From assembly GCF_020360975.1 (NCBI RefSeq), contig NW_025408669.1, forward strand, positions 1,116,001 through 1,180,000: a stretch of DNA of 64,000 bases, written 5' to 3'. Positions 22,137 to 33,611 of the stretch are shown here, piece by piece. A program made the translations under genes and the position numbers. The stretch is from Hirsutella rhossiliensis. Taxonomy: Eukaryota; Ascomycota; Sordariomycetes; Hypocreales; Ophiocordycipitaceae. The notes beneath the pieces are model-generated. The model was not told the origin of the DNA. It made no database searches and saw only the letters and a list, made by a program, of their open reading frames with translations. Every line of letters starts with the position of its first letter. The stretch's first letter is position 1.

Positions 22137-22448
22137 CTTTTTTTTATATATATTATTACTCGTATATAGCCTCTAGGGCTATAGCGAGGCTAGTAGGGGC
22201 CTAGGCCCTTATTAGTAGTCCTAGCTAGCTATAGAGCCTAGGGGCTTATAGCTAATTAAGGAAAGGGTAGCTATAAAGGTAATAATAAAGGAAAGGTTAG
22301 TTTAGTTCCTCCCGTATAGTGATTTTCCCCCTTAAGGGCCCTAGGGCCCCTAGGTTACTCCTTTTCGAGCTACTTAGCTATCCCTATCTCTATTTTAGCT
22401 AAGAAGGTTAAAAGGGCTTCCCTTCCTTCCTTAAAGCTATAAAGAAAA
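22137..22448 (-). mobile_element. LINE-A fragment 3, 5'-truncated
   Basis: A T tract and ATATATATTATTACTCG start, then the common LINE-A 3' end, truncated at about 22448 where the next element begins. Its sequence is closer to the 28-kb and 59-kb copies than fragment 2 is. Confidence 0.8.
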
Positions 22449-22729
22449 AAAAACATTACCACGTCTTTTTAGCTAACTTTTCGAAACCAAGCCTAAAATA
22501 CGAAAAAAGCATACGCCTAGAACCCTCGCGAAAAGCGTATTACGCCCCCCTAAGTGCAGCCTCGCGCAGCTACTAGCGGGTGCGTAATATGCTGCCGAAG
22601 ATAGCGAGCTGGGCTAGGTTTTCCCCCGTATGGGTAGAAAACCCTTCCCCGCCCTCGCTGACTAATACGTACCCCCCGCAAACGCAACCAAGCCCGGACC
22701 CGACCTAGGACCCCGGCCTAGACCCTAGG

Positions 22730-24250
22730 CGGGCCCCCGACCCCCTTTAATATATAGGACGAAATAAGCACCTTAGAGGCTAGGGCCCGCTTAGAAGAAG
22801 CCTTAGAAGGCTAACGCCCTTTAAGGACCCCGGAAGGGAAGCCTAAAGCCCGAGACTAAGACTAAGGCTAAGAGGATATCGAGATAGAAGATAACGAAAT
22901 AAGCCTAGTACCTACCTAGGTTACTAGCCCGATCTAGCCTAGCGGGCCTAGCGGGCCTAAGATTAGTATCTTTAGGCCTAGCGTATCCCTGCCTCGGGCT
23001 AGCCACTTCTAGCTAAACCAGCCCCTTAAGCAGGTAAAGGGACGAAAGAGGGCTGCTCTTAGCAGCCCTATTAGCCCTACGCCTACCCGGCTTATACTCC
23101 AACGCCTATAGCAATAGCAGCCCCAGCCCCAGCCCTAGCACCCCTTCCTAAGGGACCGGGCCTAGGGCTTCCTTTAATAAGCCCTCTAGGCCCTTAAGGA
23201 AGCCTAAAAATCGAACCCTTCTATAAGACCCTTATAGAAGGGCTCGAAAAGGCAGCTATAGGGACCCCGGACCGCTAATAGCCCCCGCAACAGCCCCCGC
23301 AACAGCCCCCGCACTAGCCTAAGGCCGCCTAGCAGCCTAAGGCCACGAAAGGAAATCTTAAAGCTAGCTCGTAGGCTAAGGTCGCCGTAAAGAAGGCGCC
23401 TAAGGCCCTGGCTAAGACCCCGGCTAAGGCCCCGGCTAAGGCCCCGGCTAAGGCCCCGGCTAAGGCCCCGGCTAGGGCCCCGGCTAAGAGGAATATAAAA
23501 GAAGACTTCTAGCTTATCCTAAAGCTAAAGAAGGGATCGCTAACGCCGACTATTAGCCCTATTACTCTTCGCAACGAGCTTAATAAGGCTATAGGGGAAC
23601 TAGCTATATTAGCTCTATCGACTTTAAATAGAGGTAATATAGTTATAACGATAAAAGCCCCTTATATAGCGAAGAAACTTCTAGAGCAGCGGAATAAGTA
23701 GTCCCTATGCCTTAAGGGACTGCCTATCGAATCGGCCGACCTTCCTACTAGCTAGACTAAGCTAGTAGCCCGGAGCGTCCCTAACCTCCTAGAAACCCCT
23801 ATTATCGATATCTTCGCCGTAGAGGCTAAGACCTTTAGCGGGATCGATATCCTAGGGCAGCCTAGGTGGCTAGGCACCCTAGGCCTAACGCAAAAAGCAG
23901 GGTCTATTATCTTCGCAGTCCCGTCGGAGGCTATAGGGGCCGAATACCGGAAAAAAGGCCTCTATATAGCAGGCCTATAGCTTTGAGTCGAGGCCTATAA
24001 GGAATATACTATACGCACGTAGTGCTATAGATGCCTTTCCTTTTGCTATAACCCCCGGACCTACCGGCAGCTTATTAGGTATGCCTTTTGCCCGGAAAAG
24101 CACCTAACTAGGGATCATAGCTGCCCTAGCTATAAGGCTAGCTAAGGGTGTTCTTACTTTAAGGCCTAATGCTATAACTATAAGGGAGAACACCTTACGA
24201 CTAATAAGGTGCAATGCGGAGTCTATAAGGGAATAACTAATGCCTAACAG
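22730..24250 (+). pseudogene. LINE-A ORF1 (gag-like, zinc knuckles)
   Basis: A Pro/Ala/Lys-rich N-terminal half is followed by a cluster of Cys/His motifs around 24020-24230 (fragments CYRCLSFC, CPEKHLTRDHSCPS, KGEHLTTNKVQCGV), where some Cys codons have become Tyr. This is the RNA-binding ORF1 protein of Tad1-like LINEs. Several in-frame TAGs inactivate it. Start approximate. Confidence 0.75.
23409..23490 (+). repeat. 12-bp tandem repeat in LINE-A ORF1
   Basis: About six units of CCCCGGCTAAGG, encoding repeated Ala-Lys-Ala-Pro. A second 12-bp array (GCCCCCGCAACA, about three units) lies at 23280-23316 and encodes Gln/Pro-rich sequence. Confidence 0.85.
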
Positions 24251-24299
24251 CCTTAGCCCCCTTACGCCTATAGGGCCCCCGAAGCCCCCTAGGCCCCCT

Positions 24300-27200
24300 A
24301 GGCCTAACTACGACCCTATTAGTATTATACAGCATAATACTAATAGGCAGGAAACAGCCAACCTATCGATCCTAGAGCAGGCCCTAGAAATAAGAGCGGA
24401 CCTTATCTTATTATAAGAGCCTTACCTCTATAAGATCGATAATAGCTATATCCCTATTTAGCATCCGGCCTATAACGTTATAACCCCTATCCCTTCTACC
24501 GACTTTCCTAAGCTCGATAGGAGGCCTAGGGTTATAGCTTATAAGAGGAAGGAAGCCCGGATAGAAGCTAGCCCTAGCTTCGACCTCTTTTACGATCCCG
24601 ATATATAGGCTATAAGGGTAGAAGGCGCCGAGCCGTTTACCCTTATTAACCTATATAACGAAAAAGAGGCTAAAGGGGCCCTAGCTAGCTAAGGCCGGCA
24701 AGGGCCCCTTACGATAGAAAGGCTGCTACTAATAGCCTAGCTCCTATAGCAGCCCTTTCTATTAGTAGGGGACTTTAACCTACACTACCCCCGGTAGAAC
24801 CCGTCTATAGAATCCTCTAAGGCCCGTAAGGTAGAAGCCCTTATTAGCTAGCTCGACCGCTATAAGGCCTCCTTACTAACGGACCTTACGGTAGCTATAG
24901 AAGGCACCTACTAAAGGGAAGGCTTAAAAGGGACCTCGGTTATAGACCTTGCTTTCTATAGCCCCTTTAAGCAACTAACCTAGGCTAACTTCCGCTTCTT
25001 AGAGGCTATAGGCTTAGACTATAAGCCTATAGCCTTCGAAGCTAGCTTAAGGGGCCCTAATAGGCCCCTATTAGCTAGGCCCGCTACCTATAACTATAGG
25101 AAAGCAGACTAGAAGGCCTTCTCGGAACACCTAGCTAAGAAGGAATAGGACCTCCTTATAGCTATAGAGAGGGCTATAAAACGAGACGACTTAGAGGGGA
25201 TAGCCTCCCTTTTAATAAGAACCCTTATAGAGGCCTCTAACGCAGTGATACTGAAAAAGAGGCCCTATAAGGGATCTAAACCCTGGTAGACCGACGAGCT
25301 AACCTCCCTTCGGAAAGCCCTAAGCCTAGCCTAACGGGCTTATAGGCTAGCCTAGGACGAGGAGAGCTAGAAGAGCTTTATAAAGGCCCGAAATAGCTTT
25401 AAGTACGCTATTAGGGCTGCTAAAAAGCAATACTAGGAGAGCTTCCTAGCAGAAGTAGTAGGAAAGGACGTCTTACGGCCTTTTCCTATACTAAGGCTAA
25501 AGCTAACCCTACCCTTCCGAGTATCTCGTATATAAAAGAAGGGATAGAGGTAAAAGCTAATACCTTTACGGAAAATACGAGGCCTTCCTAACGACCCTTT
25601 TCCGACCCCGGACCTAGCCCTAGCCCCTAGCCCCTAGAGCCTAGAAAAAGAAGAGCCCCCGGGCCCTATAGGTAGTAAGGGCACGGCTAAGTAGGACTAG
25701 TAAGAGCTAAAGGACCCCGAGATTAAAAGGGCTATCGTTAGCTCTTCTAATAAGAAAGCCCCCGGCCCGGACTCCCTTAGCTTCCTTCCTATCTAACACG
25801 CGTATAAGGTTATTCCCACGGTCTTTAATAGGGCCTATAAAGCCCTATTTAACTAAGGATACCACCCTAAGGCGTAGAAGGAAGCTATAGGAATTATACT
25901 CCCTAAGCAAAATAAGCTAGACTATACTATCCCTAAAGCCTATAGGGTTATAAGTCTACTTAACTGCTTAGGGAAGGTCCTCGAAAAGCTATACGCTACC
26001 CGGCTAAGCTACTTAGCTAATATAGCCGGGCTTCTAAACCCTACGCAGCTAGGGGGACGAAAATAGCGGTTAGCTATCGACACGGCCTTCCTCCTTCTAT
26101 ACTACGTCTAAAAGAAGCAGGAGTTTAATAAGAAGGCTATTACTAGCACCCTCTTATTAGATATAAAAGGCGCCTTCGACTTCGTATCGAAGGAATAGCT
26201 TATAAGGGTCCTAAGGAATTAAACCTCCTAAGGCCCTTATAAGCTAGGTAGACCACTTCCTACCGAAAGGAAGATCTAGCTAGCCTTCGAAGGGCAAACC
26301 TAGCCCCTAACGGACCTAGCAATAGGGTACCTAAGGGTCCCCTATTAGCCCTATACTATTCCTCTTATACGTAAGGGGGATACTAGCGGCTAAGGGGTAC
26401 TAGCTATCCTATATAGACGATTTTAGCATCTCTATAACGTCGACCTCGGCTAAGAAGAACGTCCGGCAGCTAGAAGCTATAGCTACTAACCTATTCGAAT
26501 AAGCTAAGGACTAAGGGGTCTGTTTCGACCCCTCTAAGACGGACCTTATCTACTTTAGTAGGCAAAGGCAGCCTATTTTAGAGGGTATAAAGGTAGGAGG
26601 CCTACTTTTCGAAGCGAAGCCCTTAGTACGGTGGCTAGGGGTCTTCTTCGACTCTAGGCTCCTATTTAAACAATATATCGAAAAGAAGGTAGCCTCCGTA
26701 TAAGCTGCCTTCGAAGGGCTATCCCGCCTAGTCTCTATATAAAGAGGCCTATCGTTTAGAGCTTCTAAGCAGCTCTATTAGGCCTGCGTGACCTCGATAG
26801 TAGACTACGGGGCCTAGCTTTAGTATAGGGGGCCTAAGACCCCTAGGAGCCTAATAAAGCCTTTCTAAAGGCTTTAGAACTAGGCTCTCCTAAAAGTCCT
26901 AGGGGCCTTTAAAGGATCCCCTATTAGGGCCCTAGAAGCCGAAGTAGCCCTCCTACCGCTAAAGGTACGGTTTAAAAAGGCATGCCTCTCCTATGCCTTT
27001 TAAACCCTATACCTCCTACCGAATCACCCTATAAAGTAGGCTTATAACCTAGCCGTACGGGATGACCTCGCCGACTCGGGCTCCGACCTAGGAGCCTTAA
27101 GCTATATTAGGCCCTATATATAACTCTTCCGCCTCCTTAAAGGCCTAGTAGCTATTATAGGGCCTAACTATAGCTTAGAAAGAAGGAAAGCTAGCTAGGA

Positions 27201-27990
27201 GCCCCCGTGGGCTCTAGAGCCTAAGGCCTCTATTACGATAATAGAGGCCCCTAAGCCTCTAGCTAAGAAGCAGCACTAACGCCTCTTAGCTAACCTAGCT
27301 AGCCTAGAAGACTTCGGGCTACGGCCCTTAGTCTTCTATACCGACGGCTCTAAGGGGTGCCCTAAGGGGTCCCCTATAGAGACTAACGCCTGCTCCTTCT
27401 ACGAGATAGGCCTAGAAAATAGGCCTAGTAAGGCGTACTACGAGAACCTAGGGCCCTCTATCGAAGTAGCCGACGTAGAGCTATTCGCGATACTAAGGGT
27501 CCTAGAAGACCTAGCTAAGAGGCCTCGGCCTCTAAGGTCTAGCCTCCTTAACCCCCCTATAGAGGCTTATATCTTTATAGATAGCTAAGCCGCTATACGA
27601 AAGGTTAAGGGCTACTTAGACCTCGCTATACGTATTAGAAGGCTCTTAACGAGCCTAGAGGCCTTCTATAATATACGGCTATACTAGTGCCCTAGCTACC
27701 TAGGGATCTTCGGTAACGAGCTAGCCGACCAGCTAGCTAAGAGAGGCCTAGGGGCCCCTACGTAAGGGACCCCTATAGTCTCTATTAGCTACTTACGAAG
27801 AAAGGTCCGATAAGCGGCTAAGGACTACTAAAAGGGCCTCTAGGCTACCGAGGCAGCTAAAGGCCCTAAGGCTAAAGGCTTAGGTAAGCACTATATGTCT
27901 ATTCGAAAGACCCCCCGCCTAGCCTTTAGCCCGGAAAAGGACCTTATAGGAAGGCCTAGGCCGACCCTTTCGGCCTACTACTAACTTCTC
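24300..27990 (+). pseudogene. LINE-A ORF2 (endonuclease, reverse transcriptase, RNase H)
   Basis: Endonuclease from about 24300: LILL-TAG-EPYLYK (Gln lost) and VGDFNLHYPR. Reverse transcriptase about 25700-26900: ISLLNCLGKVLEKLYATRL, motif A LLDIKGAFDFV near 26160, catalytic YIDDF at about 26410. RNase H about 27330-27750: FYTDGSKG, the Glu in VELFAIL, IFIDS and NELADQLAKRG supply the D-E-D-D set. A Cys/His segment with KHLILRCPN follows near 28080. These enzymes reverse-transcribe the element RNA at a nicked target. Dozens of TAG/TAA codons, mostly at Trp and Gln positions, make it non-functional. Confidence 0.88.
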
Positions 27991-28485
27991 CTCGGGGCCG
28001 GCTTCCTATTATCCTTCTTAAAGAGGGTTAATAAGGTAGGCCGAGACGACTACCGCTACGGCTAAGGAAGGCATACGGCTAAGCACCTTATCCTAAGGTG
28101 CCCGAACTATAGGAGGGAAAGAGAGGTCCTTTACCGGGCCTCGAAAGGACGGAAGGAGGCTATTAGCCTACCTTTTCTCTATAGCACTAAGAAAGGAAGG
28201 GAAGCCCTTCTAACCTTCTTAGCTAAAATAGAGATAGGAACGGCTAAGTAGCTCGAAAAAGAGTAACCTAGGGGCCCTAGGGCCCTTAGGGGGAAAAAAC
28301 ACCGCGTAGGAGGAACTAGATTAACCTTTCCTTTATCTTTGCCTTTATAGCTACCCTTTCCTTAATTAGTTATAAGCCCCCGGGCTCTATAGCTAGCTAG
28401 GACTGCTAATAGGGGCCTAGGCCCTTATTAGCCTCGCTATAGCCCTAGAGGCTGTATACGAGTAATAATATAAAAAAAAAAATAT

Positions 28486-30050
28486 AGGGAGGGAGGCGCT
28501 CTATCTCCTAGCGCTTCTTTATCTACTATACTTATAAATATCGTTTATACTTAGTTCGGCCTCCTTAGCTTTATTAGCCGGCGGGTGTCTCGAGCTCGAC
28601 CTCTTATCTTAGCGCGGTCTACCTAGTCCCCGCTTCTAGACTACGGTTAATTTAGGAACGCCCTAGGTTTCGATGGTAGGGAGCACCCGTTACTCGGCGT
28701 ATATCTAGGTATTCGCGAACTATTAGGGTTAACGCGGGTAGTTTTCCCTTACCTTTTCCTAGGCTTTATTTACTATAGGGTAGGTCTAGGTCTACGATAG
28801 GTAGTCCCCTTAGTATAAGATATAGTTATAAGGGATTTCGCCCTTCTTAGCCCTATATTTATCCTCGCCTCCGTCGTATACTATGCTCTTATATTAGCTA
28901 TAGAGTTATATCGATATATATCGCTTAGCGATATAGCTATATCTATAGTAGTTATAGTACCTCTATAGTTAGACCGACTTATTATAGGGTTTATATTAGA
29001 AGATCTATACTTCGAGGACTAGGCCTAGGTTATAGAGCCTATTAGCCTCCTTTAAGCTACCGACCTTAATAAGTATAATTATCGCTATCGATATCTTAGA
29101 TTAAGGGCGTAGCGCCTAGGCCCGGAGGACTATAACTTTATTCGCCTCTATAATCTTATAGAGTAATCGCTCCCTATCTACTATCGCTACCCTTAAAAGG
29201 ACGTTCTTTACGACTACTATATACGCGCGGTAGGAGATCGTAGCCTTTAGTCTAAATATAGCCTTAACCTAGCCTTAGTCCCTTTAATAGGCTCTCGCCG
29301 CGGTATTAAATATAACCGCGATATCTCCGCTTTAAAGGCGCCTCGCCGCTATAGCGCTTATAGCTTTTAGGGCCGTATTTACCGCCTTTACTATATCCTT
29401 CGGTTCGCGGCTTAGGATTTCGGGTAGTGCCTTAGTAGGGACTACGATAATCTCGCGTTTATAGCGCGGTAGGACCTATTTTACCGTAGCTTTATATTAG
29501 GTCGGTCTCTTAGTCTCGGCCACGACCGCGGCTTAAGTTCGCTTAAGGCCCCCTAGGCCTAAAGCGATGCCTAGGTAGAGTTCTTCCTTAACTACCTCCT
29601 TAATTATATCCCGGATTATCGTCTTAAAGCTCTCGTCCGCGCGGAGTACCGCCGACGACGCGCTACTAGCGCGGCTCTTTGCCTTAGAGAGCTATTCAAC
29701 TACTACTTATACCCTACCGAACTATACGCTTAGGATAAAGCCCGCGAGTTCGTCGTATACTACTTTTTTTATAGGGTCGCTCGGCGCTTAGGCTAGTATC
29801 GTATCGCTGCTTTAGGTTTATTAACTCGCTTTATTAGGGTATATAAATTCGGGTAGCGTCTCTTCGCGCTACGCGCTTTAATCGAGCCCGGTATATCGAG
29901 GGCCGCTACTATATCTACCTACCCCTTAGCCTTAGCGTAGTATTATTACTAAAGGTAATTAATACTATTAAATTAATTCCTAGTATTAGTTAGTATTTTA
30001 GTCGCGATATATACCCGCTATAGGCGTATATTAGTTTCGTAAAAAGGTTT
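28486..30050 (-). mobile_element. LINE-B fragment: 5' end with ORF1 remnant
   Basis: Collinear with 45365-46940 of the larger LINE-B copy and more strongly mutated: many positions that are CG in that copy are TA here. It contains the gag-like ORF1 region on the minus strand and ends at the same terminal T8 run before gypsy A sequence resumes. Its 3' part is missing, cut off where LINE-A ends at 28482. Confidence 0.8.
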
Positions 30051-30262
30051 TTTTTATATAATAAATATTATTTAAGCGTTTAGTTAAGTTATTTTATTTA
30101 TCTATTTATTTATAAGTAGTAAGCTATACTAAGCTTATACTTTATAATTCTAAGAGTATTTATATTTTATTTTTATATATTAAAACTTCTAAATATTTTA
30201 TATTATATCTATTTAATACTTTATATTCTTTTATTTATTTTAGGATCTTTTAATATATTAAG

Positions 30263-30447
30263 TAAACGTAGGAGGAGCCCGCGGTAGCCGGCGTAAATTT
30301 CCTATATACTACTACTACGACCTCGTTCGAGGCAGACCTATACTAAAAGAGGGGAGGGTTTTCCCCTAGGCACTCTAGTTTTTCCCTCCTATTTAATATT
30401 AAAGTTCTAGATACCTTTAGCTAGGTCCCTAGCGTAATCTTAATAAT
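30263..30447 (+). mobile_element. LINE-B 3' tail insertion (185 bp)
   Basis: Flanked by the 11-bp direct repeat AATATATTAAG (30252-30262 and 30448-30458). It matches the reverse complement of 39586-39770 and ends in a short (TAA)n tail. The empty site is visible in gypsy B near 39040. This is a severely 5'-truncated LINE-B copy, and it shows that the (TAA)n end is the element's 3' end. Confidence 0.85.
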
Positions 30448-33231
30448 AATATATTAAGTAGTTAGGTTATACTTTAAATATTATATTTAGCTATTATTAC
30501 TAGTAGTTCTTATTTTTATTAATTTCTAAGAGCTATCCTTTTACTATAGGTACTCTTATATTATAATTACTTTATTAACTAAGGGTATTAGCTTAACTAT
30601 TTTCTATTCCTTTTTTATAGATTATTTTATAGTTAAATTCTAATAAATATTTCGGCCTATTAGATCTATTATCTATTTAACTATTATATTATTATAAAGT
30701 ATAAGATATTCTTATAATCTATATAGACCTTAACTTTATATTTACTTTTAAGAAAGTAGTATTAAAATGCCTTAAAAGCTTAAATAATAGTAAGGAATTC
30801 TTTATTATAGATAGGGTAATTAAGTTCTATACTATATAGCTTTTTTAAGTAAAATATAATTAGTTATAGTCTTCCTTTATTATCTTTTTATCCGATTTAT
30901 ACTCTTAAAGTAAAGTTTAATATATTAGTTTTAAGTTCGATTTATTATTTTAGATTAAAGGTAGTTAAGATTAGTTCTTATATAATTATAGTCTTATATA
31001 ATCGAAAGCTTTATTAGCTTTATCGTCCTATATAAATTCTTTTTCCTTCTTTATTAAGTTATATAATAGTACTATAATATTTCCGAAATCTTTAATAAAT
31101 CGTTAGTAGTAATTTATAAATCCTAGGAAACTTTATATATCCTTAACGTTCTTTAGCGTTAGCTATTCTTTAACTAAGTTAATTTTATCTTATTATATTT
31201 ATATCTCTTTTAGTAAGATCGTATATTTAAGGAAGTTTACTTTTTATATATAAAACTTACTTTTCTTTAGTTTAACTAATAACTTTATATTTTAAAGTAT
31301 ATAGAGTACCTTATAGATATATTCCTTATATTCCTTTAAGGTATCTAAGAAGATTAAGATATTATCTAGGTATACTACTATAAAGATATCTAAGTATTTA
31401 TATAGGATATTATTAATTATCTATTAAAAGGTAGCTAGTATATTTATAAGTTTAAATAGTATTACTAGATCTTTAAATAGTTTTAATTTTATTTTAAAGG
31501 CTATTATTTATTTATATCCCTTTTTTATATATATTAAGTTATAGGCGTCTTTAAGGTTAAGGGCTATAAACTATTTTTTACTATATAGTTAATCTTATAG
31601 TTTTAATATAAGCGGTAATAGTATTCGGTCTTTTATTATAATATTGTTTAAGCGTTTATAGTTAATAACTAGTTATAGCTTACTATTTTTTTTAAAATAA
31701 ATATAATTAAATAGCTTACTTTAAATATTAATATTTATATATATCTCTTTTATAGATTCTTATTAAGGTAGTTACGTAGCGTTTATAATTACTTTCTATT
31801 TAGGTTATAGATTTTATAGAACGTTAGCGTTATTTTATCCTTAAGATAAATTTCGTAGTCTTATTAGCTATATTTAAGTAACCTTATCTTAAGTTCTTTT
31901 TTAAAGAGTTTATTATATTTCCGGTATTCTTATAGGATATTCTTTATTCTATCTTATAGGCTTTATTCTTTCTTTTAAGAGCTAGTTTCTCTTAACTTAA
32001 GCTCTTTATTAATTGATTAAAGGTCTTTCCTTAGAGTAATAATAACTCTTTAAATCTTTATATTATATCCTTTATTCTATTTATATTAGATGCTAGGTTA
32101 TATAGCTATATTAGTTAGTATATAGGTCTTATTAGTCGATTTTATTATATCTACTAGTTTAGTTACTATTTCCGTTTATATTACTAAAGCCCGTAATAAT
32201 TTACTTAAATAGTTATCCCTTTTATCCTATTTAGTAGCTAAATTATTATAAAATTTTACTTTCTTTTAAATCTACTAATCCTAGAAACTTATATTTTTAT
32301 TTTAATATAGCTAGCTAGTTTTCTAGTTAATTAGTAGGTTACTCTCTTATAGCTATAAAAGCCTTAATATAAGGTTATATTCTTTAATATCTATAATATT
32401 AAAGTTAACTTATTTATTATAGCCTTAGATATTAATATTAAGGTAATTAATCTCTATATTAATAATTCTATTATTATAGTTAAAGGCCTTTCCTTTAATA
32501 TTTATAAGTTTATATAGATCTTTCTTATATCTTTATATAAGTTAGTAATAATTAATAACTTTAGGTAAAACGTAATTACTTATCGCGCTATAGTTTAAAA
32601 GTATATATATATAATATCTTATAATTTAAATATCTAATACTATTTAGTTACTATAACTTACTATTACTATATATAAGGTCCTTAGATCTTATTATATTAT
32701 ATTAGTTTATAGCCCTTTTATAGATAGTATACCTTATTTTTTACTTAGTCTTTATTTATTTTATTTAGGTATTTTTCTTTAATTTATTATTAATATTATT
32801 TCTTTATATTTTTAGTATATAGTATTATATTAAGGCTTAATAGACTAATTTCTTATAGCTAATTAAAGATTTCTTATTTCTTAACGCTATATTATTTATA
32901 TTATACTACTTTATAGTTAATTATATACTATACTTTATAATTTTATTTATTTTTATATTAAAGGTTAAGGTTTTATTTAGCGTCTTTTTAGTTTTTTATA
33001 TAGTATTTCTATATTAATTCTTCCTTAGTTAAATATAGCTTATAGCCTTTATATATATTACTAATAATCTTTTAGTATACTATTATATTATTTATACTAT
33101 ACTTATACTTTTTTATATTTATAAACTCTATAGTTTAGGTATATATATTTATTATAATCTTCTTTATTATATTTAACTTATTATATAAGTCTTTAAAAGA
33201 TTAAGGGTTTAGATACCTTAAAGTAAGTAGT

Positions 33232-33611
33232 ACTATTATCGCGTACTCTATATACGTTAATTAACGCTATCGCTTATATCTAATAGGCGGCTATATCTTT
33301 TTCGTAATAGTTATAAGCCCGGGCGGAGTGGTTACCCCTCCGGGAACTTCCCGGTAACTACGCACGCACTTCTAGCTAGCCTAGCGCGCATTACCCGAAG
33401 GCCCGTAGTTCGAGTCCCGCTAGCGCAATTAAGCGCGGTTTTAGTATAGGGCCTACCTATATAAAAATTCCCGCTATAGTCTAGGATATCTAGGTATCCT
33501 AGGACGAATTAACCCGATATCCTTAAGAGGGTATATCGCGTACTCTATATACGTTAATTAACGCTGTCGCTTATATTTAATAGGCGGCTATATCTTTTTC
33601 GTAATAACTAT
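33232..33611. mobile_element. Miniature LTR (TRIM-like) element with tRNA-like core
   Basis: Element 33237-33606 (370 bp), flanked by the 5-bp duplication ACTAT (33232-33236, 33607-33611). Its ends are direct repeats of 73 bp (33237-33309 and 33534-33606) differing at two positions, both explained by RIP. A purine stretch (AAGAGGG) precedes the right repeat. The 224-bp interior has no coding capacity. Gypsy B at about 49255-49275 shows the empty site. Short LTRs, 5-bp duplication and no genes match terminal-repeat retrotransposons in miniature, which rely on another element's enzymes. Confidence 0.8.
33310..33430 (+). other. tRNA-like / pol III promoter-like segment in the miniature LTR element
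   Basis: GGGCGGAGTGGTTACC resembles a pol III A box of the tRNA-Leu/Ser type, and AGTTCGAGTCCCGCT (33408-33422) resembles a B box and T arm. The distance is about 90 nt. This segment keeps several CA and TG dinucleotides (ACGCACGCACTT), so it is less mutated than its surroundings. I could not fold a full cloverleaf. Confidence 0.45.

Larger units (their letters stand above)
22449..28482 (+). mobile_element. LINE-A: Tad1-type non-LTR retrotransposon, nearly complete, RIPped
   Basis: A 6.0-kb plus-strand element: a GC-rich 5' region (22449-22730) that keeps some CA/TG, an ORF1 with zinc knuckles, an ORF2 with AP-endonuclease, reverse transcriptase and RNase H, a zinc-finger-like segment, then a 3' untranslated region ending in about 11 A residues (28472-28482). 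The domain order and presence of RNase H fit the Tad1 clade, common in ascomycetes. Coding frames are interrupted almost only by TAG at former Trp or Gln codons. Target duplications were not identified. Confidence 0.88.
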
